Shown: in pieces, positions 8,079 through 15,691 of the stretch
Position numbering within the stretch: position 1 is the first letter of the stretch
Layout of the letters: the number at the start of each line of letters is the position of its first letter
NCBI GenBank assembly: GCA_035560935.1
Contig: DATMYQ010000249.1
Span: 1-32,264, forward strand
DNA from: DATMYQ01 sp035560935
GTDB taxonomy: Bacteria > Bacillota > Negativicutes > Sporomusales > Sporomusaceae
Reading direction: 5' to 3'
DNA length: 32,264 nt
Notes under the pieces: generated by a model
Databases searched by the model: none
The model's input: the letters and a program-made list of their open reading frames with translations, nothing else
Told to the model about the DNA's origin: nothing
Made by a program: the position numbers and the translations under genes

Positions 8079-8612
8079 TGCGCCCATCTCCTTAATATAT
8101 TTTTCACATACTTTTCTTGATTCCAATATTACACAAAAACTCAAAAAACCCTCTTTTCTTGAGTGATTTTCATATTCAAAAAACCTTAATCAATTAATAA
8201 TTTCGCTATGATTTATTCCCATCATAGCAAAAATAAATAAAACATGAAGGCGCTAATCGTCCATAATGATATTCGTTCGAAACAAGAATTAATGTTTTAA
8301 TCCTCTTATCTTTGCTATACTTCTAAGCCCCGGATAGGTCTTCGTTTTCGTTATAATTGTATTTTTTCTCTGAAGACAGGATCCCTTCCTGTGCAACTTT
8401 TAGCCGATCCCTCAAAGATATTTAAAATAATCTCGACGACAAGCATCGGTATGCATACAATTGACATGGCTTGATTCCTGTTACCAATCCGCCATAAACC
8501 TAATGTTTCTTTTCCCTTTTTGTATTCTAATCGTTAGAAACCTTCTTCAAAGCATTCTGTCATTAAGAAATTTCAATTTTGCCCTCAATGAAAGCATTTA
8601 CACGTTAGAAGA
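8079..8612. other. Gene-free AT-rich stretch beside tRNA-Thr
   Basis: No supported gene. A 38-codon minus-strand frame (8351-8467) has an ATG with a weak AGGA site nine bases upstream, but nothing else supports it. A small hairpin, ACAGGA against TCCTGT, occurs near 8378-8394. The low GC content matches the PPC gene next to it. Confidence 0.4.
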
Positions 8613-8650
8613 ACAAAAATTCAGGACCCACAGCCAAAGCTGCAGGTCCT
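8613..8650 (-). terminator. Intrinsic terminator of tRNA-Thr
   Basis: Ten bases after the CCA end of the tRNA, the minus strand forms a stem of AGGACC with GGTCCT, extended by AGC/GCT-type pairs, followed by a T-rich run (about 8620 down to 8613). Confidence 0.65.
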
Positions 8651-8659
8651 TGATTTCAT

Positions 8660-8735
8660 TGGAGCCGATAATAGGATTCGAACCTACGACCCCCTCATTA
8701 CGAATGAGGTGCTCTACCAGCTGAGCTATACCGGC
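8660..8735 (-). tRNA. tRNA-Thr, anticodon CGT
   Basis: A complete cloverleaf of 76 bases including an encoded CCA. The acceptor arms GCCGGTA and TATCGGC pair with one G-T wobble, the D arm has GCTC with GAGC, and the anticodon stem CCTCA/TGAGG encloses the loop TTCGTAA, giving anticodon CGT (threonine ACG codons). The T arm contains GGTTCGAATCC. The discriminator base is T. It lies 94 bases downstream of the HD-GYP gene but has its own promoter. Confidence 0.95.
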
Positions 8736-8756
8736 AATATAAAAGATACAAGAAGT

Positions 8757-8785
8757 ATTGTAACTCAATCCGGCAATTTTTGCAA
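8757..8785 (-). promoter_or_regulatory. Sigma-A promoter of tRNA-Thr
   Basis: On the minus strand TTGCAA (8780-8785) and TACAAT (8757-8762) are separated by exactly 17 bases. The minus-10 box is about 20 bases before the tRNA 5' end. Confidence 0.65.
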
Positions 8786-8829
8786 TAGTTAAAGCCGCCA
8801 CCGCAGAAATTTCTCTGACGGCGATTGTT

Positions 8830-10143
8830 TCACCCACTTTTCGCTAATGCACGACCATTCTCCGGAACCTCCGAAATGCCGCTTTGGATAATTCCCAGCG
8901 GCCCCGGTCGCGATTCCATCCGGAGAATATTATCCATCAGCGAGCTTACCGCGTCCCGGTTGCTGAACAACGCGGCCGCAATGTTGCCGTCCAATTTTCT
9001 ATTATTCACCATCTCACGGATGATATGCTCGACTTTGTGGATCGGCAATGCCGAACGGTAGGGACGGTTCTCGGTCAGGGCGACAAAAACATCCGCTACG
9101 GATACAATTCGCGATCCCAGCTTCAGGGAAGACATTTTGTGGCGAAACGGGTAGCCGCCACCGTCCAGGGTTTCATGATGAAACGCCGCCCATTCGCAGA
9201 TCAGTTCAAAACCGTCAATTTGTTCCAGGATCCGGTAGGTGTAGTATGGATGCTGCCTGATAACCGCCAGTTCCTGCGACGTCAGCTTGCCGGGTTTTTC
9301 TAAAATTTCATTGGGAACAGCCAATTTCCCCAAGTCATGAAACAGTCCGGCGATCCGGATCATCTTGACTTCATCCGTGCTAAAGCCGATCACTTCGGCC
9401 AAAAAAGCAGCCACCATGGCCACCGCCCGCGAATGAATGCCGGTGAAACGGCTGGTGCGGTCGATGATGGTTGCAAAAATCTCGGCAATATCCCGCACGT
9501 CATCCACGGAAAAACGCAAATAGCCAATACCGCTGGTATCCCGGAAGAAATTCTGGTAGTAGCTGGCGTTGGTCAAATCCAGCCAGAAACTTTCCTGCCG
9601 GGCAAAGCCATGCAGGCATTTGACCAGATCCGGGTCAAAATAAGTGCCGCTTAACTCCCGCAGCGCGCTGAGAATCTGTGGCCGCTGCTCGAAGATGTCC
9701 ACATTGTCCCGGATCAGAATTTCCAGCCGGTCCGCCAGATTGATGATCCGACTGGCCAATGGAATGTCCTTGCCGGCCAGCCGGCTGAGATTGTTGCCGT
9801 CCCAGCGGTCATGGTGGTGACGGATAATGTCAGCCAATACGCCCAATTGGGTCGAATCTTTCAGCAGCAAGTAGCCGTTTTCTGCATGCTGATAGACGTC
9901 GTCGCCCACTTTCAGCGTCACCAGTTTCCGTCTTTCCGCCCAATTGGAAGCCGCGCCCAGATCATGCAGCAACGCCGCGTAAAACAGTTGTTGCCGTTCT
10001 TTCTCCGGCATACCCGCCTCGCCGGCCAGGCGGTCGGCGAGCATCGCGGTACGCCAGTGATGGCGGGATAAACCGCGGGTCGATAATTCCAGGGCGGTGG
10101 ACAAAGCCGCCACTAAGTTGCTGGGATGAATGCTAAAAATCAT
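8830..10143 (-). CDS. Double HD-domain protein with C-terminal HD-GYP, cyclic-di-GMP phosphodiesterase type
   Basis: A cytoplasmic protein of 437 residues with two HD-family halves. The first (about 20-180) keeps an HD pair (60-61) and HHHD (108-111) but has DRWDGNN where HD-GYP proteins have DGxGYP, so it is degenerate or has another substrate. The second (about 215-410) carries HDLGK (268-272) and the full HHETLDGGGYP motif (321-331), which in this family marks hydrolysis of cyclic-di-GMP at a metal centre. No receiver or membrane segment is present. The start lies nine bases after AAGGTG. It follows the citXG stop by 21 bases and is probably the third gene of that operon. Phosphodiesterase activity is inferred from the motif. 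Confidence 0.85.
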   Translation of the reverse strand: MIFSIHPSNLVAALSTALELSTRGLSRHHWRTAMLADRLAGEAGMPEKERQQLFYAALLHDLGAASNWAERRKLVTLKVGDDVYQHAENGYLLLKDSTQLGVLADIIRHHHDRWDGNNLSRLAGKDIPLASRIINLADRLEILIRDNVDIFEQRPQILSALRELSGTYFDPDLVKCLHGFARQESFWLDLTNASYYQNFFRDTSGIGYLRFSVDDVRDIAEIFATIIDRTSRFTGIHSRAVAMVAAFLAEVIGFSTDEVKMIRIAGLFHDLGKLAVPNEILEKPGKLTSQELAVIRQHPYYTYRILEQIDGFELICEWAAFHHETLDGGGYPFRHKMSSLKLGSRIVSVADVFVALTENRPYRSALPIHKVEHIIREMVNNRKLDGNIAAALFSNRDAVSSLMDNILRMESRPGPLGIIQSGISEVPENGRALAKSG

Positions 10144-10164
10144 GTTGTTTCACCTTTTGTTATT

Positions 10165-11577
10165 TCACGTTACCTTCTCAGCGTTTCCGTCAAACCAGCC
10201 GGTCAACCGCTGCACAAACCAGGTCACCGCCAGCATATCGGCGGTACCGCCCGGACTCACCCAGGCGTCGATAAACGCCCGGTCCATTGCCAGAACAAAC
10301 GCCCGGCCGGGCTCGGTATACATACCGCCAAGCGCCAGGGCCTGACGGGCCTGCTCGCGCACCCAGCCGCGCATGGTTTCCGGCTGATGCCGGTTCATCA
10401 CCGTGGTGTCTTCGACGCAAGTCATCAACGCCAACAGCGTCTGAACCAGCGCATCATTAACCGGCAGACCAGCCGCCAACGCTTTTCGCAGCACCGGCAG
10501 CCCCTGTTCGCGTACCGCCGGCAGACCGCTCTCCATCTCACCCCGGATGCCGGTGACGCCATACTCCCGGTACAGACGCTCCCCGGCGGTCAAGCCGGCG
10601 TGGCGCTCCAGCGAGGGTTTCAGTTCCCTTGCCACAATGCCCTGAACAATGGCCGCGGTCACTGCCAACAGCCGCTTGTCGTCCGTTTTTTCCTGCCGGG
10701 CAGCGCACCAGCCGGCGGCGGCGGCGACAATTCCCAGGGAAAACAAGAGCCCCTTCTGAGTATTGATTCCGGCGGTAGCCTGCAGCATGGCCGCATCACC
10801 CTCGCCGCCAATGATCCGCAGCACCGGCAGCAGCCGCTCCAGCGGCCCCTGATGGTTCAGACCCGCCTGGGCGCAACGGGCCAGTGCCGGTGACAGCGCC
10901 GCCGAACTGGACATAAAGGTGTAAAAATCCATATCATGGTGAGCGCCGGCGTTCACCCGGTCCACCAGACCCGGCGCCGGCGTCGACGTCACTTCGAACA
11001 GCATGGCTTCCACCGCCAGCGCGCCGACGGTTTCCGCCACTGCGGACAACTGCCGGGTGGACGCAGCGGCAAACCGGTCCAGCAAAGATTCCGCCGCCAC
11101 CACCACCGCCGCTGCGGTGTGGCGCCGTTCCCGCATACAAATCAGAGCGGGGCCGCCGCAAACCAGGCAGCCCCGCTCGCCGGACCCGGGCAAATCACGG
11201 CGGGACAGTTGTCGCCCTTCCCGGTCAAACACGTCCAAGTCCAACAGCCGGGCAAAAGGAACGGCTTCCTCCAGTTCCATGGCCACGGTCTTGGTTGCCG
11301 GTCCGTCCTGTTCCACTGCCAGTAAAATTTCCGGACCGGTGGGCAAATACGCTCTTTCCTCCGCCACCACCGTCAAACAGCGGTTCACATCCGTAGCGGC
11401 CTGCGCGGCCAAGCGGCGGACCAGCGCGCCGTCCTTCACCGGCCCTGGCATATTGATAGTCAAACTGACCAGAGTTTTTTCATAACGCTGACGAAAAAGG
11501 CACTGTCTGGCCTGGCGGGCTTCCTTGGCGGCCAATACATCCTCCAGCGTCAACAGCGAATACGATTTATTGCTCAT
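10165..11577 (-). CDS. citXG: CitX-CitG fusion, prosthetic-group synthesis and transfer for citrate-lyase-type acyl carrier proteins
   Basis: A 470-residue fusion. The N-terminal part (about 10-170) matches CitX, apo-citrate lyase phosphoribosyl-dephospho-CoA transferase: LLDLDVFD (111-118), SRRDLPG, a Cys-x-x-Cys pair (137 and 140) and RERRHTAA. The rest (about 180-470) matches CitG, triphosphoribosyl-dephospho-CoA synthase, with the signature EVTSTPAPGLVDRVNAGAHHDMD (195-217). CitG makes the prosthetic group from dephospho-CoA and ATP; CitX transfers it to the acyl carrier subunit. Fusions of this kind are known in several bacteria. No citrate lyase (citDEF) or malonate decarboxylase gene is in the window, so the target protein is elsewhere. 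The start overlaps the stop of the upstream HD gene (ATGA). Confidence 0.88.
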   Translation of the reverse strand: MSNKSYSLLTLEDVLAAKEARQARQCLFRQRYEKTLVSLTINMPGPVKDGALVRRLAAQAATDVNRCLTVVAEERAYLPTGPEILLAVEQDGPATKTVAMELEEAVPFARLLDLDVFDREGRQLSRRDLPGSGERGCLVCGGPALICMRERRHTAAAVVVAAESLLDRFAAASTRQLSAVAETVGALAVEAMLFEVTSTPAPGLVDRVNAGAHHDMDFYTFMSSSAALSPALARCAQAGLNHQGPLERLLPVLRIIGGEGDAAMLQATAGINTQKGLLFSLGIVAAAAGWCAARQEKTDDKRLLAVTAAIVQGIVARELKPSLERHAGLTAGERLYREYGVTGIRGEMESGLPAVREQGLPVLRKALAAGLPVNDALVQTLLALMTCVEDTTVMNRHQPETMRGWVREQARQALALGGMYTEPGRAFVLAMDRAFIDAWVSPGGTADMLAVTWFVQRLTGWFDGNAEKVT

Positions 11578-12164
11578 TGCCGGTCGGAAGCATGTGCCAC
11601 CGCGTTCAGCGCCGTCACGATCCGATCCAGTTCATCGACCAGACCGGGGTAAGCGCCGCTTTTGCGGAACGCCTGCACCAAAGCGCCATAATACCACAAA
11701 ACACCGTCTTTACCCGCCTGGAACCGCTGCCACAGATCATCGCCGTGAGAACGGCAATCAGCCAAAATGCTGCGGGCATTATGAATTTTATCGGCTAGCG
11801 ACACCAGGAGGGAATCTTCCGGTTTATCGGCCAGCTTGGCCACATAATCTTCTTTGCGTCCCCGCCAGGGTGGTTTGGGATGAATCCAGCTGTCGGTGCA
11901 GTCGGTCACAATATCCGCCACCGTTTCGCCAAATAAAACCCGGATTTCTTCCAGTGTTTCCCGTCCGCCCTGATCTTCCGCCGCGTCGTGGAGCAGCGCG
12001 GCGATACAGGTATCTTCATCACCGTCATTTTCCATAACAATAGCGGTAACCGCCAACAGATGGGAAGCATAGGGTACCCCACTGCCTTTACGGAACTGTC
12101 CTGCATGCAGCCGCACCGCGTACTGCAACGCCTGTTCAAATTTTTCGGTTAATTTTTGATCCAT
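11574..12164 (-). CDS. HDxxED phosphohydrolase related to the RelA/SpoT hydrolase domain
   Basis: A single-domain cytoplasmic protein of 196 residues. Motifs match the hydrolase half of RelA/SpoT and small alarmone hydrolases: H20 in RLHAGQFRKGSGVPY, SHLLAV (His35), AALLHDAAED (HD at 59-60, ED at 63-64) and SLADKIHNARSI. No synthetase or TGS domain is present. (p)ppGpp hydrolysis is plausible, but many relatives act on other nucleotides or are untested. ATG 12164 lies eight bases after GGAGG. It is the first gene of the operon led by the promoter at 12200-12228, and its stop overlaps the citXG start, so it is translationally coupled to it. Confidence 0.8.
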   Translation of the reverse strand: MDQKLTEKFEQALQYAVRLHAGQFRKGSGVPYASHLLAVTAIVMENDGDEDTCIAALLHDAAEDQGGRETLEEIRVLFGETVADIVTDCTDSWIHPKPPWRGRKEDYVAKLADKPEDSLLVSLADKIHNARSILADCRSHGDDLWQRFQAGKDGVLWYYGALVQAFRKSGAYPGLVDELDRIVTALNAVAHASDRQ

Positions 12165-12199
12165 GACAACGCCTCCCGGAGCTGTTTTTGCATATTTTT

Positions 12200-12228
12200 A
12201 TCATACTCTATCCCGACGCTGTTGACAA
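12200..12228 (-). promoter_or_regulatory. Sigma-A promoter of the HD-citXG-HD-GYP operon
   Basis: On the minus strand TTGTCA (12223-12228) and TATGAT (12200-12205) are 17 bases apart, about 35 bases before the HD gene start codon. A 35-base inverted repeat (12234-12268) lies immediately upstream of the minus-35 box. Confidence 0.65.
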
Positions 12229-12233
12229 TGGCA

Positions 12234-12268
12234 GACCCGGCGAGATGAAGTTTTCATCGCGCCGGGTC
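12234..12268. repeat. 35-base inverted repeat upstream of the HD-citXG promoter
   Basis: The arms 12234-12249 and 12253-12268 (GACCCGGCG...GATGAA with its complement) pair with one mismatch around a three-base loop. There is no T-run on either side, so it is not a normal intrinsic terminator for eutJ. It could be a regulator-binding site or an RNA processing hairpin at the 3' end of the eutJ message. Confidence 0.6.
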
Positions 12269-12329
12269 CGTAGATTTTAGGAATTGAAATGACGGCAGCC
12301 GTTTTCACTGCAGCGGTTCGCGCTGCGGA

Positions 12330-13145
12330 TCAACCGAACATGGCAATGCCCAGCGGTGTTACCAGTAACGGATGCGGCGGCACATGCACCGGCCGGCCGA
12401 ATGCTTTGCCAAATTCATCGGCAAACCCCGCCAGGTACGCGGTACCTCCCACCACGTACACCGGATAATCCCGGTATTCATCCCGTCCGGCCAGCATTTG
12501 ATTGACAATGGTGGCCATTTTTTCAATCACCGGTAAAATCACCGGCGTAATTTCCCGGTGGCGGCCCGGGTCTTTTTTGATGATCTCCGCTTCTTCAAAG
12601 GCGATTTTGTATGCGCCGGCCAGTACCAGCGACACGTGGGTCCCGCCGGTGGGTTCGTCGGCGGTAAACACCAGTTCCCCTTCTTTTAGCACGGCAATGC
12701 CGGTGGTTCCGCCGCCGATATCGACGACAATGCCATGGTCAATATTTAATGCCTTAGCTGCCGCCACCGGTTCGTCCACCTGACAAACCGGGTCCAGGCC
12801 GGCGCCGGCGATCACATGACTACAGGCCTGCGCGTTACGACCCACAGTTCCCGGCGGAATCGCGGTGGCGCCTGTTTCCAGTTTGATGCCCATAATGGCT
12901 TCCACTTCTGCTTTCAATTCCTCTACGATAGTGATAGCGCCCCGAAAATCATACACCAACCCATCCTTGACCACCGATGCCCAGCGCAGACTGCCCGCCA
13001 CCGGATTTCCCTCACTATCGATGACCACCAATACCACGTCCGCAGTCCCCAGGTCCACTCCCACTCTATACGGCCCCGGCAAATCCGCCGCGGTTTTCGT
13101 TTCGATCAGACGCTGCAATTCGATGATTTTTCCATACGCTTCCAT
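12330..13145 (-). CDS. eutJ: EutJ-family actin-like ATPase (ethanolamine-utilisation chaperone type)
   Basis: A cytoplasmic protein of 271 residues with the Hsp70/actin ATPase fold. The phosphate-1 loop is VGVDLGTADVVLVVID (about 28-43), phosphate-2 is VVDIGGGTTGIAVL (about 140-153), and the adenosine motif is VYVVGGTAYLAGF (about 229-241). The connecting segment PPGTVGRNAQACSHVIAGAGL and the compact length are typical of EutJ, which sits in ethanolamine-utilisation operons and is thought to act as a chaperone or reactivase. No other eut gene is near, so this is an orphan. It follows hutH by 138 bases on the same strand. ATG 13145 is preceded by AGGAGG. The family call is strong; its client protein is unknown. 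Confidence 0.85.
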   Translation of the reverse strand: MEAYGKIIELQRLIETKTAADLPGPYRVGVDLGTADVVLVVIDSEGNPVAGSLRWASVVKDGLVYDFRGAITIVEELKAEVEAIMGIKLETGATAIPPGTVGRNAQACSHVIAGAGLDPVCQVDEPVAAAKALNIDHGIVVDIGGGTTGIAVLKEGELVFTADEPTGGTHVSLVLAGAYKIAFEEAEIIKKDPGRHREITPVILPVIEKMATIVNQMLAGRDEYRDYPVYVVGGTAYLAGFADEFGKAFGRPVHVPPHPLLVTPLGIAMFG

Positions 13146-13282
13146 GGGGTTCTCCTCCTGTCAGGAGCCCGCCGTCACCCGACAAACGCCGGAGCGGTCA
13201 AAAGCTCTTTCCGGTATCAGATTCCCGATGATAGCGCCGATTTCCTGTCACAGCATCAGCATTTTTTTATCCACAAGTGCAA

Positions 13283-14827
13283 TTATTTTGCCGAATTCAT
13301 TGCAACCGCCAGCGGCCCCACGGCCGCCTCCACGGCGGCCAGCAGCGACCCGTCCTCCAATAACTCCCAGACCGCCTGAATATCCGGTGCCATCACCCGG
13401 TCTTCATCCAAATGTTCCACCCGGCGACGGATAGCCCGGCAGGCAGCGCCAGTGCCGGTGCCCGGCGTCAGCGGTGCGTGAAAATCAATCCCCTGCACCG
13501 CCGCCAGACATTCAATGGCCAGCACGTAGCGCACGTTGCCGGCGATTTCCCTTGCCTGCCGGGCGCCAATGGTGCCCATGCTCACATGATCCTCCTGATT
13601 GGCTGAGGTGGGAATGGAATCGGCGCTGGCGGGATGCACCAGTACCTTGTTTTCCGAAACCAGGGATGCCGCCGTGTACTGGGTGATCATCAAACCGGAG
13701 TCCACACCGGGATACGCGGTAAGAAACGGCGGCAGATCGCTGAGGTGAGCATCCAGCAGACGGTTGATCCGCCGTTCGGAAATGTTGCCCAGTTCCGCCA
13801 GCGCCAGTTTCAAATAGTCCATCACCAGCGCCACTGGCTGACCGTGAAAGTTGCCGCCGGAAATGATGCTGCCGTCGTCGGGCATAATCAGCGGATTATC
13901 GGTAGCCGCGTTGATTTCCACCGTCAGCGTCTCCTCCACCCGGCGCAGGGCGTCCTTGGATGCACCATGAACCTGAGGGGCGCAGCGGAGGGAGTAGGCA
14001 TCCTGCACTTTACCGCAATGAGCATGAGAGGAAATAATATCACTGCCGGCCGTGAGCCGCAACAAATTTTCCGCACTGGCCAACTGGCCGGGATGGGGCC
14101 GTACCCGGCTGATCCGGGGATCAAAGGCGGCCCGGGTGCCTTTCAGCGCCTCCAGCGACAACGCCGCCGCCACATCCGCCAGTTTCATCAACTGGTCCGA
14201 CTCGTACCAGGCCACGCAACCTACCGCCGTCATAATCTGGGTACCGTTGATCAACGCCAGCCCTTCTTTGCCGCCCAGGGTCACCGGTTCCAAACCGGCC
14301 GCGGCCAGCGCCGCGGCGCCGGAAACCAGACGTCCGTCCACAAAGGCCTGCCCTTCGCCCAGCATCACCAGCACCAGATGGGACAACGGCGCCAAATCGC
14401 CGCTGGCGCCGACCGATCCTTTGGCGGGCACTACCGGATACACGCGCCGGTTCAGCATATTGAGCAGCATCTGCACCGTGGACAGGCGAATACCGGAATA
14501 CCCCTTGCACAGTGAGTTGGCCCGCAACAGCATCGCTGCCCTCACCACATCTTCCGGCAGCGGTTCGCCCACGCCGGTGGCGTGGCTGAGGATCAGGTTT
14601 TTCTGCAGTTTTTCCCGCTGCTCGCGGGAAATGAACACCCGGCTGAAATCGCCAAAACCGGTGGAAATTCCATATACGGGATTCTCTTCCTCCAGCACTT
14701 TGTCAACAATCGCCCGGCTGACCGTAATCTGTTCGATCCCCGCCGGGCTGAGCTCCACAGGAACATACTCCCGGGCCACCGCTACCACGTCGTTCAACGT
14801 CAAAGAATATCCATCCAATAAAATCAT
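13283..14827 (-). CDS. hutH: Histidine ammonia-lyase
   Basis: Converts L-histidine to trans-urocanate and ammonia, the first step of histidine breakdown, in the cytoplasm. The 514-residue protein has the expected length and all key elements: Tyr52 in VYGISTGFGD, the self-cyclising Ala141-Ser142-Gly143 triad (GSVGASGDLAPLSH) that forms the MIO group, EGLALINGTQ, and the late segment SANQEDHVSMG. ATG 14827 is preferred because AGGAGG (14836-14841) is eight bases away; ATG 14830 would have only five. The regulator gene hutP lies upstream on the same strand, with a terminator and NAG repeats between them, so expression is probably induced by histidine through antitermination. No hutU or hutI gene follows; eutJ does. 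Confidence 0.95.
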   Translation of the reverse strand: MILLDGYSLTLNDVVAVAREYVPVELSPAGIEQITVSRAIVDKVLEEENPVYGISTGFGDFSRVFISREQREKLQKNLILSHATGVGEPLPEDVVRAAMLLRANSLCKGYSGIRLSTVQMLLNMLNRRVYPVVPAKGSVGASGDLAPLSHLVLVMLGEGQAFVDGRLVSGAAALAAAGLEPVTLGGKEGLALINGTQIMTAVGCVAWYESDQLMKLADVAAALSLEALKGTRAAFDPRISRVRPHPGQLASAENLLRLTAGSDIISSHAHCGKVQDAYSLRCAPQVHGASKDALRRVEETLTVEINAATDNPLIMPDDGSIISGGNFHGQPVALVMDYLKLALAELGNISERRINRLLDAHLSDLPPFLTAYPGVDSGLMITQYTAASLVSENKVLVHPASADSIPTSANQEDHVSMGTIGARQAREIAGNVRYVLAIECLAAVQGIDFHAPLTPGTGTGAACRAIRRRVEHLDEDRVMAPDIQAVWELLEDGSLLAAVEAAVGPLAVAMNSAK

Positions 14828-14852
14828 CATTACCGCCTCCTGTTGTTTTTTA

Positions 14853-14893
14853 GAAAATAAAATAAGGAAGCAAAACACCATACGGCATTTCGC
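14853..14893 (-). terminator. hutH: Intrinsic terminator between hutP and hutH, probable HutP target
   Basis: On the minus strand GCGAAATGCC (14893 to 14884) pairs throughout, using three G-U wobbles, with GGTGTTTTGC (14879 to 14870) around the loop GTAT. A T-rich tract follows (14869-14853). The stem starts three bases after the last NAG triplet of the candidate HutP site. Confidence 0.65.
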
Positions 14894-14896
14894 CCC

Positions 14897-14920
14897 CTCT
14901 TGTCTCATCACTCTGGGCTG
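14897..14920 (-). promoter_or_regulatory. hutP: Candidate HutP RNA-binding site: four NAG triplets at four-base spacing
   Basis: Reading the transcript, the triplets CAG, GAG, GAG and GAG are each separated by exactly four other bases. Known HutP of Bacillus binds three UAG-type (NAG) triplets separated by four bases, within the hut terminator region. The position, just ahead of a terminator in the hutP-hutH gap, fits histidine-dependent antitermination. Confidence 0.65.
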
Positions 14921-14967
14921 TGTAACTTTATAACGTTTTTTCGGATCGTGAGCAGGAAGGTTTTCCT

Positions 14968-15423
14968 TTATACCGGATTCATTCCCAATCCCAGCACTTC
15001 ATGCTCATAACCTTTCACCGGTGCTCCCATGCTGCCATAGATGGCCACGGCCACCCATTCTCCATCGCTGCCGTCCCCTGGCAGCCTTGGCCCGCGTACG
15101 ATGCTGTACAACAGTCCCGCGCTGCGCAGTATATTGCCCAGTCCGGTCTGCCCCCGGCAAATTCCGTGGTAGGCCTCCAGTATCGAATGATACAGCGCAT
15201 GTTCCTCCCGGTAGGGATTATTGATCAAACCCTCACGTTTGGCGGCGGTTTCAATGGCGGCAAAAATTTTTGCTGAATCCATGGAGCCCACTTTGCCTTT
15301 GTAGCAGCGATAGCCCCACTGTTGTCCCACTTCCTGCAGCATGGCTTCTTCCGCCGCCGGCTGCAGCAGCAGAAAAACCGCCAGCTTCCCCAGCGTCAGG
15401 TTCTCTCGCGACAGTTTTTGCAT
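14968..15423 (-). CDS. hutP: HutP, histidine-responsive RNA-binding antiterminator
   Basis: The 151-residue product has the same length as Bacillus HutP and matches its landmarks: KGKVGSMDSAKIFAAIETAAKREG, ALYHSILEAYHGICRGQTGLGNILRSAGL, and the C-terminal GEWVAVAIYGSMGAPVKGYEHEVLGLGMNP. HutP is a hexamer that, with histidine and a divalent metal, binds NAG triplets in the hut leader and prevents termination. The His residues of YEHE and ALYH, expected near the metal and histidine sites, are present. It has its own sigma-A promoter (15530-15558) and a leader of about 100 bases. The gene precedes hutH as in Bacillus. Confidence 0.93.
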   Translation of the reverse strand: MQKLSRENLTLGKLAVFLLLQPAAEEAMLQEVGQQWGYRCYKGKVGSMDSAKIFAAIETAAKREGLINNPYREEHALYHSILEAYHGICRGQTGLGNILRSAGLLYSIVRGPRLPGDGSDGEWVAVAIYGSMGAPVKGYEHEVLGLGMNPV

Positions 15424-15529
15424 GAGCTTGCGCCTTTCCGCCCTGGTTTCGTTGCGGTCACCGTCCGTTCCGTTCGCGGCTCATCCCGCTTCTACTAGCT
15501 TCCGGCGGACACGGTTTCCGTTCCTTTTC

Positions 15530-15558
15530 ATCATAGTTTAAGCCGGCGGCAATGTCAA
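15530..15558 (-). promoter_or_regulatory. hutP: Sigma-A promoter of hutP
   Basis: On the minus strand a perfect TTGACA (15553-15558) is 17 bases from TATGAT (15530-15535). Transcription would start about 100 bases before the hutP ATG. The leader contains TAG, TAG and AAG triplets near 15493-15500 but without the regular four-base spacing. Confidence 0.75.
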
Positions 15559-15691
15559 GAACGCCGGTTCACTGACTATCTCCCGCTTCCAAACGCCCGG
15601 CTTGCTCCCGGAGCGCCAGCGCTCTGATGCGAAAAAAGCCCAAACGCCCGGATAACCCGGACATTTAGACTTTTTCTCCGTTGATACGCAA

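Noticed and set aside
8351..8467. A 38-codon minus-strand ORF in the AT-rich patch
   Set aside because: It has only a weak AGGA site, no recognisable composition bias and no neighbour context. Chance frames of this length are expected here.
8598..8837. A 79-codon minus-strand frame
   Set aside because: It runs straight through tRNA-Thr and its promoter.
13634..14933. Long plus-strand frames (about 290 codons) opposite hutH
   Set aside because: They are shadows of a GC-rich gene with unmistakable histidine ammonia-lyase motifs on the minus strand.
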